Of a stretch of DNA of 64,000 nt, positions 8,297 to 16,028 are shown piece by piece; position 1 is the first letter of the stretch; every line of letters starts with the position of its first letter. The translations under genes and the position numbers were made by a program. The notes under the pieces are model-generated. The model ran no database searches. It was not told the origin of the DNA and saw only the letters and a list, made by a program, of their open reading frames with translations. Source of the DNA: Paenibacillus sp. URB8-2 (GTDB taxonomy: Bacteria; Bacillota; Bacilli; Paenibacillales; Paenibacillaceae); NCBI RefSeq assembly GCF_013393385.1, contig NZ_AP023239.1:2852001-2916000 (forward strand). Reading direction: 5' to 3'.

Positions 8297-8896
8297 TTAA
8301 GTTTGATCCTGAAGCATCTGGTATACCTTGACGATTGAAGTTGCGACATCCACCATCCGTTTGCGTTCGTTCATCGCCTGCTTGCGCAGAAGATCGTAAG
8401 CTTCGGATTCGGGTATGTTTTTGGCCTTGGAGAGAATGCCCTTCGCCATCTCGATCCATTTTCTTTCTTCAAGACGAGAGAGCAGCTGTTCCTTTTCCTT
8501 CATCCACTGCTTCCGTTCGAAACACTGTTTGGCGCCGAAATGAAGGCTCCAGTGAATCTCCTGCGGCTGCATGGACGGAAACAGGATACCGTCAGTCATA
8601 ATATTGTCCTCGCACGCCGAGACGGAGAGAGTAGCGGTCTCATTCGTACACCACCACATGACGGGCGCGGTCTTGCGCGACATCAACAGATCCGCCCAGC
8701 ATTTGAATTCCGTAATCGGCAGACATAAGATAGAGGCGTCGGCGTCCGCAATCAGCGAGACGGCTTCTTCCCGAGAAGCGGCCACTTCAACAATATAGCC
8801 GCAGGACCTGAGAATGACTTCCGGCTTGGACCGGGCTTCGATCTTGTCCGGGAGTTTCCCGGTCAGCCCGCTATATACAACCAATAGGGAATGCAT
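8297..8896 (-). CDS. ANTAR-domain RNA-binding antiterminator (NasT/NasR-like)
   Basis: A 199-residue protein. Residues 1-125 form a receiver-like domain without a normal phospho-acceptor site (the expected acidic position lies in ASILCLPITEF). A coiled linker follows (KQWMKEKEQLLSRLEERK), then a C-terminal ANTAR three-helix domain (about 140-195) with the conserved pattern AKGILSKAKNIPESEAYDLL and AMNERKRMVDVA. ANTAR proteins bind paired hexaloop hairpins in mRNA leaders and prevent termination. Exactly such a pair lies in the leader of the divergent nirB gene (9110-9156). It most likely turns on nitrite-reductase expression. How nitrate, nitrite or nitrogen status is sensed is not visible; no NasS-like partner lies nearby. 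It is the first gene of a two-gene operon with the TrpD-like protein. Confidence 0.88.
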   Translation of the reverse strand: MHSLLVVYSGLTGKLPDKIEARSKPEVILRSCGYIVEVAASREEAVSLIADADASILCLPITEFKCWADLLMSRKTAPVMWWCTNETATLSVSACEDNIMTDGILFPSMQPQEIHWSLHFGAKQCFERKQWMKEKEQLLSRLEERKWIEMAKGILSKAKNIPESEAYDLLRKQAMNERKRMVDVATSIVKVYQMLQDQT

Positions 8897-8982
8897 TGTC
8901 GGACGCCCCTTTTTTTAAACTTGGAATTTACTGGATTTACAGCTTGTTATTCGCTTACTAATTGGACTTTTTTATATCCAAA

Positions 8983-8999
8983 TGTTATTTTATATAACA
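8983..8999. promoter_or_regulatory. GlnR/TnrA-type operator, perfect match
   Basis: TGTTATTTTATATAACA fits TGTNA-N7-TNACA, the known 17-bp GlnR/TnrA consensus, with no mismatch. It lies between the divergent ANTAR and nirB genes, about 100 bp upstream of the predicted nirB start point. Confidence 0.65.
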
Positions 9000-9045
9000 C
9001 ATAACGAGGCTGGATGTCGATATTTTTAAAAATAAAAATTTTATA

Positions 9046-9062
9046 TGTTAAATTTGTTGACG
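9046..9062. promoter_or_regulatory. Second GlnR/TnrA-type operator overlapping the nirB -35
   Basis: TGTTAAATTTGTTGACG matches TGTNA-N7-TNACA with one mismatch in the last base pair of the box. It begins 63 bp (about six helical turns) after the first site and covers the -35 hexamer, a position expected for repression. Confidence 0.45.
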
Positions 9063-9085
9063 TTTAAAATTGGGTGTTGTATATT
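9057..9085 (+). promoter_or_regulatory. nirB promoter (SigA type)
   Basis: TTGACG, 17-bp spacer, TATATT. The predicted start is near 9092, giving a leader of about 150 nt that contains the ANTAR hairpins. Confidence 0.65.
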
Positions 9086-9109
9086 CAGTTTAACAAATTT
9101 AATCTTTCG

Positions 9110-9209
9110 CGGATACAATGGCGTATCTGAGAAAAAGCGGCAATGGCGCCTGCTTTCATGTTTGGTTTGAGAAATGCTTTCTCTCGTGCCGGCTTGAAGC
9201 GGGCTTTTT
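9110..9209 (+). promoter_or_regulatory. ANTAR-target leader: two hexaloop hairpins plus intrinsic terminator
   Basis: Hairpin 1 (9110-9129) has stem CGGATAC/GTATCTG and loop AATGGC. Hairpin 2 (9134-9156) has AAAGC-GGC, the same loop AATGGC, then GCC-T-GCTTT with one bulge. Both loops have A at position 1 and G at position 4, the known ANTAR recognition rule, and the hairpins are 4 nt apart. A third perfect hairpin, GAGAAATGCTTTCTC, lies at 9169-9183. A terminator (GCCGGC-TTGAA-GCGGGC then TTTTT) lies at 9188-9209, before the nirB ribosome binding site. The 3' side of hairpin 2 could instead pair with the GAAGCGGGC of the terminator, giving a possible switch. The likely trans-acting factor is the divergent ANTAR protein. 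Confidence 0.82.
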
Positions 9210-9238
9210 GTGTTCCCATGGAGAGGAGAGATATAAAT

Positions 9239-11680
9239 ATGAAATCATCCCGTAAAAAACTGGTGCTTGTCGGCAATGGCATGGCAGGTGTACGCGCAAT
9301 CGAGCATCTGCTGAAACTGGCTCCCGATACTTATGAGGTTACGATTTTTGGCGCCGAGCCGCATCCGAACTACAACCGAATCATGCTGTCCTCAGTATTA
9401 GCCGGGGGAACGGAATTATCCGAAATTGTTATTAACGATTATGAATGGTATCAAAGCCATAATATCACCTTGCATGTCGGACACAAAATCGAGAACATCG
9501 ATACGGTTAACCGAATCGTCCGTTCCGATCAGGGGATTGAGGCTCCTTACGACGAGCTGATTCTCGCTACCGGTTCCGATCCGTTTATGCTCCCTCTTCC
9601 GGGTGCGGACAAGGAGGGCGTTATCGCTTTCCGTGATATCAAGGACTGTCAGATCATGATGGAAACCTCGAAAACCTATAAAAAAGCCGTCGTGATCGGC
9701 GGAGGACTGCTCGGCTTGGAAGCGGCCCGCGGACTGCTGCATCTCGGAATGGAGGTCTCCGTCGTCCATATCTCTGATTATATAATGGAAAGACAGCTCG
9801 ACAGGGAAGCGGCGGTCATGCTGCAAAGAGAGCTGGAGGCTCAGGGCATGAAATTCTTGCTGCGCAAGCAGTCGGAAGCCATTCTTGGCAAAAAACGTGT
9901 CAAAAGCCTGCTCTTCGCGGACGGCAGTTCGGCTGAAGCCGATCTGATCGTGATGGCGGTCGGAATCCGGCCGAATACCACGCTTGTGAAAAAGAGCGGC
10001 GTAACCGTTAACCGCGGCATTGTAGTAAACGATTATATGGAAACGAATATTCCGGGCGTATATGCCATCGGGGAATGCGCGGAGCACCGGGGTATCGCAT
10101 ATGGCCTCGTCGCACCGCTGTATGAACAGGGGGCCGTCCTTGCCAAACGGCTGGCAGGCATTGATTCGCAGGGCTACGAAGGATCGGTAACCTCGACCAA
10201 GCTGAAAGTGTCGGGCGTGGACGTCTTTTCCGCCGGACAGTACGAAGAACCCGACGGTTCGCGGGCGCTCCGCTATCAGGACGAGATTGGTGGAGTGTAT
10301 AAGAAACTTGTGATCCGTGAGGACAAGCTGATCGGCGCGGTGCTGTTCGGAGATACGGCGGATGGCGCAGAGCTGTTCTCTCTAATTAAGAGCGGCGAAT
10401 CCATTCAGGGAAAAGAAAGATCTCTGCTGCTCGGATTGCCGGACGACGCGGTGAAATCTTCTCCAACCGCTCGTCTGGAAGCCATGGCGGATGATGAAAT
10501 CATCTGCGGCTGCAACGGCGTATCCAAGGGCGCCATCGCGGAAGCCATTACGATCGGCGGCTGCGCCAGTGTAGGGCAGATCAAGGCTTGCACGAAAGCG
10601 TCGGCATCCTGCGGAGGCTGCAAGCCGCTGGTAGAAGGGCTGCTTGAGCTGTATGCGGGCGATGCGGCAGTCAAGGTCAAGGAAGGCATTTGCGGCTGTA
10701 CATCGCTTGGCCGGGACGAGATCGTCGCCGAGATCAAACGGATGGAGCTCAAGACAGTTAAGGAAGTCATGAATGTGCTGGAATGGAGCAATGAGGAAGG
10801 CTGCTCGAAATGCCGCCCTTCCCTGAACTACTATCTCGGCATGCTGTGGCCGGAAGAATATGTGGACGAGAAGGAATCCCGCATCACGAATGAACGTTAT
10901 CACGCCAACATCCAGAAGGACGGCACTTATTCCGTCGTTCCCCGGATATATGGCGGCGTAACTTCCCCGGGCGAGCTGAAAAAGATTGCCGAAGTCGCAG
11001 AGAAATTCGACGTTCCGATGGTGAAGTTTACGGGGGGACAAAGACTTGACCTGCTTGGCGTCAAAAAAGAGGACCTGCCGAAAATTTGGGAGGAGCTCGA
11101 CATGCCGTCAGGACATGCATACGGCAAAACGCTGCGTACGGTCAAGACCTGTGTCGGATCGACCTTCTGCCGGTTCGGCACCCAGGACTCCATCGGGATG
11201 GGCATCCGTCTGGAGAGAGAGTTCGAGCGGCTGAATACGCCGGCCAAAGTCAAGCTTGCCGTCTCCGGCTGTCCGCGCAACTGTGCGGAAGCGACGATCA
11301 AGGATTTCGGCGTTGTCGCGATCGACGGGGGCTGGGAGCTTCATGTCGGCGGCAACGGCGGCGTGCATGTCCGGGCGACGGATCTGCTGTGCGTCGTGAA
11401 GACGGAGGATGAGGTTGTCGAATGGGCAAGCGCATTCCTTCAATATTATCGCGAAAATGCCGGTTGGAACGAAAGAACCTCCAATTGGGTGGAGCGTGTA
11501 GGACTGGACAGCATCAAGAAGGCGCTCGAGGACAGAGAAGCGCGGCTGGAGCTGCAGGAAAGAATCCAGACGGCACTCAGCGTGACCACCGATCCGTGGA
11601 AGCAGATTGTGACAAACAGAGAGCTTCGCAAAAATTTCGAGCCGATCTCTCAGACGGAGACGGTTTACCAGGAGGGCTAA
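9239..11680 (+). CDS. nirB: Assimilatory nitrite reductase [NAD(P)H], large subunit
   Basis: An 813-residue cytoplasmic enzyme that reduces nitrite to ammonium. Order of domains: FAD domain at about 1-120 (VLVGNGMAGVRAIEHL), NAD(P)H domain at about 140-260 (VIGGGLLGLEAARGL), BFD-like [2Fe-2S] domain near 420-465 (CGCNGVSK, CTKASASCGGCKPLV), a second cysteine-rich segment (ICGCTSLG ... EGCSKCRP), then the sulfite/nitrite reductase domains. The C-terminal motif TCVGSTFC plus GCPRNC supplies the four cysteines for the [4Fe-4S]-siroheme centre. The ATG at 9239, preceded by GAGAGGAG, is the true start. An upstream in-frame ATG at 9143 would lie inside the regulatory hairpins. It is followed by nirD and a siroheme-synthesis gene. 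It is likely controlled by GlnR/TnrA and by ANTAR antitermination. Confidence 0.95.
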   Translation: MKSSRKKLVLVGNGMAGVRAIEHLLKLAPDTYEVTIFGAEPHPNYNRIMLSSVLAGGTELSEIVINDYEWYQSHNITLHVGHKIENIDTVNRIVRSDQGIEAPYDELILATGSDPFMLPLPGADKEGVIAFRDIKDCQIMMETSKTYKKAVVIGGGLLGLEAARGLLHLGMEVSVVHISDYIMERQLDREAAVMLQRELEAQGMKFLLRKQSEAILGKKRVKSLLFADGSSAEADLIVMAVGIRPNTTLVKKSGVTVNRGIVVNDYMETNIPGVYAIGECAEHRGIAYGLVAPLYEQGAVLAKRLAGIDSQGYEGSVTSTKLKVSGVDVFSAGQYEEPDGSRALRYQDEIGGVYKKLVIREDKLIGAVLFGDTADGAELFSLIKSGESIQGKERSLLLGLPDDAVKSSPTARLEAMADDEIICGCNGVSKGAIAEAITIGGCASVGQIKACTKASASCGGCKPLVEGLLELYAGDAAVKVKEGICGCTSLGRDEIVAEIKRMELKTVKEVMNVLEWSNEEGCSKCRPSLNYYLGMLWPEEYVDEKESRITNERYHANIQKDGTYSVVPRIYGGVTSPGELKKIAEVAEKFDVPMVKFTGGQRLDLLGVKKEDLPKIWEELDMPSGHAYGKTLRTVKTCVGSTFCRFGTQDSIGMGIRLEREFERLNTPAKVKLAVSGCPRNCAEATIKDFGVVAIDGGWELHVGGNGGVHVRATDLLCVVKTEDEVVEWASAFLQYYRENAGWNERTSNWVERVGLDSIKKALEDREARLELQERIQTALSVTTDPWKQIVTNRELRKNFEPISQTETVYQEG

Positions 11681-11685
11681 CGGAT

Positions 11686-12003
11686 ATGACGATGACCAAA
11701 ATGCATATCGGCAATGTGTCGGAAATCGATCGCAAGGGATCGCGGACCCTTAAAGTGAATGACATGGAAATCGCCTTGTTCCGTCTGTCTGACGGGGAAG
11801 TGCTGGCCGTGGAGAACAAGTGCCCTCATAAAGGCGGCACGCTGTCGGAAGGAATGATCTGCGGCGACAAAGTCCACTGTCCGCTGCATGACTGGCGCAT
11901 CGATCTCCATACCGGGAAGGTGCAGGAGCCGGATACGGGATGCGTTCCCACCTTCGAGGTTGAGGTTGACCCGGCCACAGGAGCTATTTATCTGACAGTT
12001 TAA
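11686..12003 (+). CDS. nirD: Nitrite reductase small subunit, Rieske type
   Basis: A 105-residue Rieske-fold subunit of NirBD. The [2Fe-2S] ligands are present as CPH (in NKCPHKGG) and CPLH (in VHCPLHDW), so a real Rieske cluster is expected, unlike E. coli NirD, which lacks the ligands. It starts 5 bp after nirB with GGAGGG in the nirB stop region as ribosome binding site. An upstream in-frame start is overlapped by nirB and was rejected. Confidence 0.93.
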   Translation: MTMTKMHIGNVSEIDRKGSRTLKVNDMEIALFRLSDGEVLAVENKCPHKGGTLSEGMICGDKVHCPLHDWRIDLHTGKVQEPDTGCVPTFEVEVDPATGAIYLTV

Positions 12004-12066
12004 CGTCTGCCACTGCGGGTGTATGAACGATCATAAGAAATCTGTTAAGCAAGGGGGAAGCACATC

Positions 12067-12321
12067 ATGGATTACGTAAAATCCGGTGAAGTTCTGCAGT
12101 CTATGATTGCCGACGTCTCCTTTGCCGACTGGTGGATTTGGAACGGTATTCCGGTTCTTCTCGGCAACTTTATCGGAGGCATACTCTGCACCAGCCTGCT
12201 GCTCTACCTGTCCCATAAGAGCTCTCTGCCCGGCTTGTCCTCCTTGCCGCTTATGGCTAAGGCTAGCCGATCGGTCGAACTGGTACTGCACGAGAGAGCG
12301 GCATTGGTGAAAAGCCTATGA
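12067..12321 (+). pseudogene. Remnant of a formate/nitrite transporter (FNT, NirC-like): last helix only
   Basis: An 84-residue reading frame with its own good ribosome binding site (AAGGGGGAAG) and ATG. Residues 18-50 (DVSFADWWIWNGIPVLLGN followed by FIGGILCTSLLLYL) match the last transmembrane helix and preceding loop of FNT channels, which normally have about 260 residues and six helices. The preceding five helices are missing and the tail after residue 50 is unlike FNT. It ends by overlapping cobA (ATGA). A nirC gene in this operon position would import nitrite. Either a deletion left a stub, or a short membrane peptide is made. Channel function is not possible. Confidence 0.6.
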
Positions 12322-13088
12322 AAACGGGCCGTATATCCATCGTCGGGGCGGGACCGGGAGATCCGGAATTGATCACAGTGAAGGCGGTGCGCCGCATCCA
12401 GGAGGCGGACGTCGTACTGTACGACAGGCTTGTGTCGAAGGAACTGCTGGATTATGCGAAGCCCGATGCGCTTCTGATCTACTGCGGCAAAGCGCCGGGG
12501 CAGCACACCATGACCCAGGAGCAGATCGAACACGCGATGATTCACCATGCCCGTCAAGGCTCTAGGGTCGTCAGGCTGAAGGGAGGCGATCCGTTCGTGT
12601 TCGGCAGGGGCGGAGAAGAGGCGTTGGCCGCAGCCGCGGCCGGCATCGCCTGGGAAGTTGTCCCGGGTGTCACTTCCGCCATCGGCGCAGCCGCGGGCGC
12701 AGGCATCCCGCTAACACACCGCGGTGTCGCGGCTTCCTTTGCCGTCATCACCGCGAGCCGGTGCGGCGACACGGAAGCTCCGCTGGACTGGGAGCATCTT
12801 GCACGTGGCGTAGATACGATAGCCGTATACATGGGCGTCGGCCGCCTCGGGCAAATCCGGGAGGAACTGCTGCGCCATGGAAAGGCGGGATCGACGCCGG
12901 TGGCGCTGATCGAGAACGGGACGACAAGCCGGCAGCGGACGGTTGTTGGGACATTGGATAATATAGAACAGCTGGCTTCCGCGCTCGAGATCGGCAACCC
13001 GGCGATGATCATCATCGGGGAAGTCGTCAAAGTGAAAGAACTGCTGATGAACCTGGAATCGGCACCAAATGAACAAATCAATTTTTAG
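12318..13088 (+). CDS. cobA: Uroporphyrinogen-III C-methyltransferase (SUMT)
   Basis: A 256-residue SAM-dependent enzyme that methylates uroporphyrinogen III at C2 and C7 to give precorrin-2, the siroheme precursor needed by NirB. Signatures: VGAGPGDPELITVKA at the N-terminus, VVRLKGGDPFVFGRGGEE at about 85-100, and the VPGVTSAIGAAAGAGIPLTHRG substrate loop. It has the single-domain form and lacks the CysG Fe-chelatase half. It overlaps the preceding stub by 4 bp and ends the nir operon with a strong terminator. In Bacillus the equivalent nas-linked gene is called nasF/sumT. Confidence 0.93.
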   Translation: MKTGRISIVGAGPGDPELITVKAVRRIQEADVVLYDRLVSKELLDYAKPDALLIYCGKAPGQHTMTQEQIEHAMIHHARQGSRVVRLKGGDPFVFGRGGEEALAAAAAGIAWEVVPGVTSAIGAAAGAGIPLTHRGVAASFAVITASRCGDTEAPLDWEHLARGVDTIAVYMGVGRLGQIREELLRHGKAGSTPVALIENGTTSRQRTVVGTLDNIEQLASALEIGNPAMIIIGEVVKVKELLMNLESAPNEQINF

Positions 13089-13154
13089 GTGCGATTCAGA
13101 TTCATTTAAGCTGCCTAGGGTAAATTAGACATAACCCCCTTATAATAAATGATA

Positions 13155-13183
13155 GACCCCGCCGAAAGGCGGGGTCCTTTTTT
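13155..13183 (+). terminator. Terminator of the nirBD-cobA operon
   Basis: Perfect 9-bp stem GACCCCGCC / GGCGGGGTC with a GAAA tetraloop followed by CTTTTTTT. Confidence 0.9.
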
Positions 13184-13273
13184 GGCAAAAGAAAACCATA
13201 CGCTATGCGTATGGTTCGGGAGAGCTTCCAGCGATGTATCAAAAAAAATTCCTCCTAATGTTACAATAAATTT

Positions 13274-13849
13274 GGTTCGCCAACCGAATTTATCGCACAA
13301 TAGGAGGAATACAGATGTCATCTGATGTGAACAGTTTAGCACATACAAAATGGAATTGTAAGTACCATATCGTGTTCGCCCCAAAGTATAGACGCCAAGT
13401 AATCTATGGGAAATTGAAACAAGATATTGGGAAAATACTGAGACAACTATGTGAAAGAAAGAATGTAGAAATTATCGAAGCAGAAGCGTGTAAAGATCAT
13501 ATTCATATGCTGGTGAGTATTCCACCAAAGCTCAGTGTATCGGCGTTTATAGGATATTTAAAAGGAAAGAGCAGCTTGATGATCTTTGACCGACATGCCA
13601 ACCTAAAGTATCGGTATGGAAATCGGAAATTTTGGTGTAAAGGGTTTTACGTGGATACCGTCGGAAGGAACAAGAAAGTGATACAAGAATATATCCAAAA
13701 TCAACTGCAGGAGGATATCGTCGCGGAACAAATAACAATCATGGAATACATTGATCCATTTACAGGAGAAGAGATCAAAGATAATCGAAAGAAGAAGAAA
13801 TAGAAAACCCCTTTAGGGGTAGCAGTAAAAGTAGTGCGGTTGGCGAACC
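13274..13849. repeat. 13-bp inverted repeat around the IS200 transposase gene
   Basis: GGTTCGCCAACCG at 13274-13286 and its exact reverse complement CGGTTGGCGAACC at 13837-13849 bracket tnpA. In the transcript they could pair to enclose the whole gene, or act as structure that hides the start region. Confidence 0.75.
13315..13803 (+). CDS. tnpA: IS200-type Y1 (HUH) transposase
   Basis: A 162-residue single-strand transposase. The HUH metal site is in CKDHIHMLV and the catalytic tyrosine is in the NKKVIQEYIQNQL helix. The start TWNCKYHIVFAPKYRR-like segment (KWNCKYHIVFAPKYRR) is the family N-terminus. Length matches intact IS200 transposases. The ATG at 13315 has TAGGAGGAAT upstream, so the gene appears intact and translatable. 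Confidence 0.93.
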   Translation: MSSDVNSLAHTKWNCKYHIVFAPKYRRQVIYGKLKQDIGKILRQLCERKNVEIIEAEACKDHIHMLVSIPPKLSVSAFIGYLKGKSSLMIFDRHANLKYRYGNRKFWCKGFYVDTVGRNKKVIQEYIQNQLQEDIVAEQITIMEYIDPFTGEEIKDNRKKKK

Positions 13850-13982
13850 ATTCAGTGCCCTTTAGGGCTGGCCAGTAATAAAGGCTTTCAGCCGCAGAAC
13901 AAACCACCCGTTATACGGGTGGTTTTGATTGAAAAATCAGAAAGTATAAGCTTCGCGCTAATCCTTAACCTGATATTTTTAC

Positions 13983-14029
13983 GAGAAACGGATGCCTTCC
14001 TCTTCCAGAGGACGGCGAAACCGTTTCTT
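13983..14029 (-). terminator. Terminator-like hairpin after the 14061-15038 gene
   Basis: AGAAACGG pairs with CCGTTTCT and encloses a second stem CCTCT-TCC-AGAGG. It is downstream of the minus-strand gene. The T-tract is weak, so termination strength is uncertain. Confidence 0.45.
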
Positions 14030-14060
14030 CTTACATATTCGCAGACCAACCCATAAAAGT

Positions 14061-15038
14061 TCAGTCTCCGATCGCCCGGTTTACCGTTTTAACCATCGAC
14101 TGTATTGAATCCTGGCTAAAGAAGAAACCTCTTCCTTCAGGGATACTTTCTCCATGCTCATGATCGAACTCTTCAAACTTCTGGTCGATCCCGAGCCGGT
14201 ATACCGTTGATTCTTTCAATTCATCCCAACTGGTTATCGGTGGCTGCTCTTTCAGATGAATAACATAGACCAGACCGCGGCCCATGTCCAAGTAGAGGAA
14301 GTCTTTGTTTCTTCGCGGAGGCCCGGGTTTGGCGGAATTCAGTTTGACCCTATATTTCATTTCTTCTCTGGAAAGCCCGAGTGTAATAACCTGATTGGTT
14401 TCCGAATCGACGACGAGTGTCAGAACTGGGACGAACCCGGCAAAAAAGCGCAGCGCAGCAGATTCTCGCAAGGAATCGTCAAAAGTCCAGCCCAAAGGAA
14501 GCAGCCGATAATCCTCATTCCGGTCGAAATAAGCTTTTTGCAGAACCTTTTCCAATCCTTGCGTGTCAGGGAGCTTGCTGCTTGAAATCGCTTCATTTTT
14601 CACCGTGTAATAGAGCAGCTTTCTTCTTCCCTTATGATGCCAAAGGCTAGTATCACGATGTCTGTACAAATCCTCCATTACCGGAAGGATGCCGGTCTGT
14701 ACCGAGTCGAGCAATGCCTTTGATTCCGGCCTGACATGCCGCATGTAGATCGTTTCAATCTCTCCTTCTTTAACACACAACTTCACATCCAGAAAATGAG
14801 GAGCAACCTCGTCCATGATTAAACGCCGGATTTCTTCGTTTTGCCCCCAAATTTCGTGCATTATATTGTCGTTCAGCCAGACGCTGGGGGACAGGAATAA
14901 TTGTGCGAGCACGGTTGCCGAAGTGGGAATTGTCATCATATCTACCTTCTCCATCCGAAAATCGGGCCGGTCAAAATTTATTCTGTCTTCCTCTGCGATA
15001 TACTCTAGCAGGCTGTTGTTTTTGATCCAATCGTACAT
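14061..15038 (-). CDS. Hypothetical protein, 325 residues
   Basis: I do not recognise a family. The protein is soluble, without a signal peptide or membrane segment. It has mixed charge, with regularly spaced alpha/beta stretches (FFAGFVPVLTLVVDSETNQVITLGLSR; NKDFLYLDMGRGLVYVIHL) that suggest a folded cytoplasmic domain. The start is ATG at 15038 with GGAGGATATCCG upstream. It sits about 70 bp downstream of a membrane-anchored hypothetical gene on the same strand, with which it may be co-transcribed. Confidence 0.75.
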   Translation of the reverse strand: MYDWIKNNSLLEYIAEEDRINFDRPDFRMEKVDMMTIPTSATVLAQLFLSPSVWLNDNIMHEIWGQNEEIRRLIMDEVAPHFLDVKLCVKEGEIETIYMRHVRPESKALLDSVQTGILPVMEDLYRHRDTSLWHHKGRRKLLYYTVKNEAISSSKLPDTQGLEKVLQKAYFDRNEDYRLLPLGWTFDDSLRESAALRFFAGFVPVLTLVVDSETNQVITLGLSREEMKYRVKLNSAKPGPPRRNKDFLYLDMGRGLVYVIHLKEQPPITSWDELKESTVYRLGIDQKFEEFDHEHGESIPEGRGFFFSQDSIQSMVKTVNRAIGD

Positions 15039-15106
15039 CGGATATCCTCCATTCCCAACTGGACTGAACCGGACTTAGAGCAGGCATCAATGTATTTTTT
15101 AAGACA

Positions 15107-15877
15107 TTAATTAACCTTGACGTACCGTTCCGCGAATTGATCGCGGTATTTTTTGTTGAAGTACGGACTGCTGATTTGTTCTCTCCATTGCTCGTCGGTC
15201 TTGATGCCATCAAGGTCGGTATTAAAAAAATTCTCTACTGAACCTTTGGTCAGGGAAACCGAATAGGTTTTGCCGCTGTACGGAATGGTGATGTCAATGG
15301 AGGCCGTGCCCGGAAAATGGCGGAACAGCCGGGTCGGTTCTTCCATAAGTATTTTGTTAATGGCGTCGCCAGTTCCAAAATAATCCGTATAATCCATTGT
15401 TGTTAACTTGGTGCCCGGGTTGGCTTTTTTGTACTCTGCGAAGCTGCCAAAGTAATTGATTTCTATATTATCCGTTCCGATCCCGACGTCTCTAATAAAT
15501 GGAGCACCCTTCAACTGCTGCGAATAGGCCTGCACCTCCTGTTTCGGCAAAGGCACCTGATCTGCAGGGGCAGTTTGGCTCGGAGCTATCGAAGGTCGAG
15601 CGGTTGTCGACGGCGCGTCAGTCTCAGGTATTGCGGCTGAAGGCGATACGGCAGACGACGCAGGGTTTGCCGCGGAAGTGCCGGGAGACGCTGTTGCTGA
15701 AGGCGTAATAGACGCTTTCGGGGAAGGCTCCTGCGAACCCGCAGCCGCCGACGGAGAAGTCGCAGGCAGGGGGTTCTGTGCTTGCTGTTTTCCAGTGGCA
15801 ACCGCAACGATGATCCCCGCGGCAATGACCGCGATAAAGACCCAGAACCACCATCCGGCGTAAATGGGCTTTCTCAT
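15107..15877 (-). CDS. Membrane-anchored hypothetical protein with Ser/Pro/Ala-rich linker
   Basis: A 256-residue protein of unknown function. Residues 1-30 hold a short cytoplasmic start (MRKPIYAGWW) and one transmembrane helix (FWVFIAVIAAGIIVAVATG). About 85 residues of low-complexity Ser/Pro/Ala/Thr linker follow, then a soluble domain of about 135 residues ending YRDQFAERYVKVN that should lie outside the membrane. The ATG at 15877 with GGGAGGATAAG is better placed than the upstream start at 15916. The layout (anchor, disordered stalk, small domain) is common for Bacillales surface proteins. It is probably in an operon with the next gene downstream. Confidence 0.78.
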   Translation of the reverse strand: MRKPIYAGWWFWVFIAVIAAGIIVAVATGKQQAQNPLPATSPSAAAGSQEPSPKASITPSATASPGTSAANPASSAVSPSAAIPETDAPSTTARPSIAPSQTAPADQVPLPKQEVQAYSQQLKGAPFIRDVGIGTDNIEINYFGSFAEYKKANPGTKLTTMDYTDYFGTGDAINKILMEEPTRLFRHFPGTASIDITIPYSGKTYSVSLTKGSVENFFNTDLDGIKTDEQWREQISSPYFNKKYRDQFAERYVKVN

Positions 15878-16028
15878 AATCTTATCCTCCCTAGCGTTGT
15901 TTTGGCGATAACTCAAGTTTAACAGAAACGGCTTGGGAGGTTAAATGGTGCGAAAGGGGATGGCATCTCAAACGCTTACAGCCAGCCTGCAAAATGCTAT
16001 ATTTTTATGAGAAGAGGAGGTTGCTATT

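Larger units (their letters stand above)
13190..13940 (+). mobile_element. IS200/IS605-family element with tnpA only
   Basis: The transposase gene is flanked by the subterminal hairpins typical of this family. On the left is AACCATACGC-TAT-GCGTATGGTT (about 13194-13216); on the right is ACCACCCGT-TA-TACGGGTGGT (about 13902-13922). Shorter hairpins AACCCCTTTAGGGGT and GCCCTTTAGGGC follow the gene. No tnpB is present. It inserted just after the cobA terminator. Exact ends cannot be fixed because these elements make no target duplication. Confidence 0.75.

Noticed and set aside
9143..9238. Longer nirB N-terminus from an upstream ATG
   Set aside because: These codons cover the ANTAR hairpins and the terminator, and the ATG at 9239 has the ribosome binding site and the family N-terminus.
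13190..13940. IS605-type element with TnpB and guide RNA
   Set aside because: Only the Y1 transposase is present; no TnpB frame exists on either strand.
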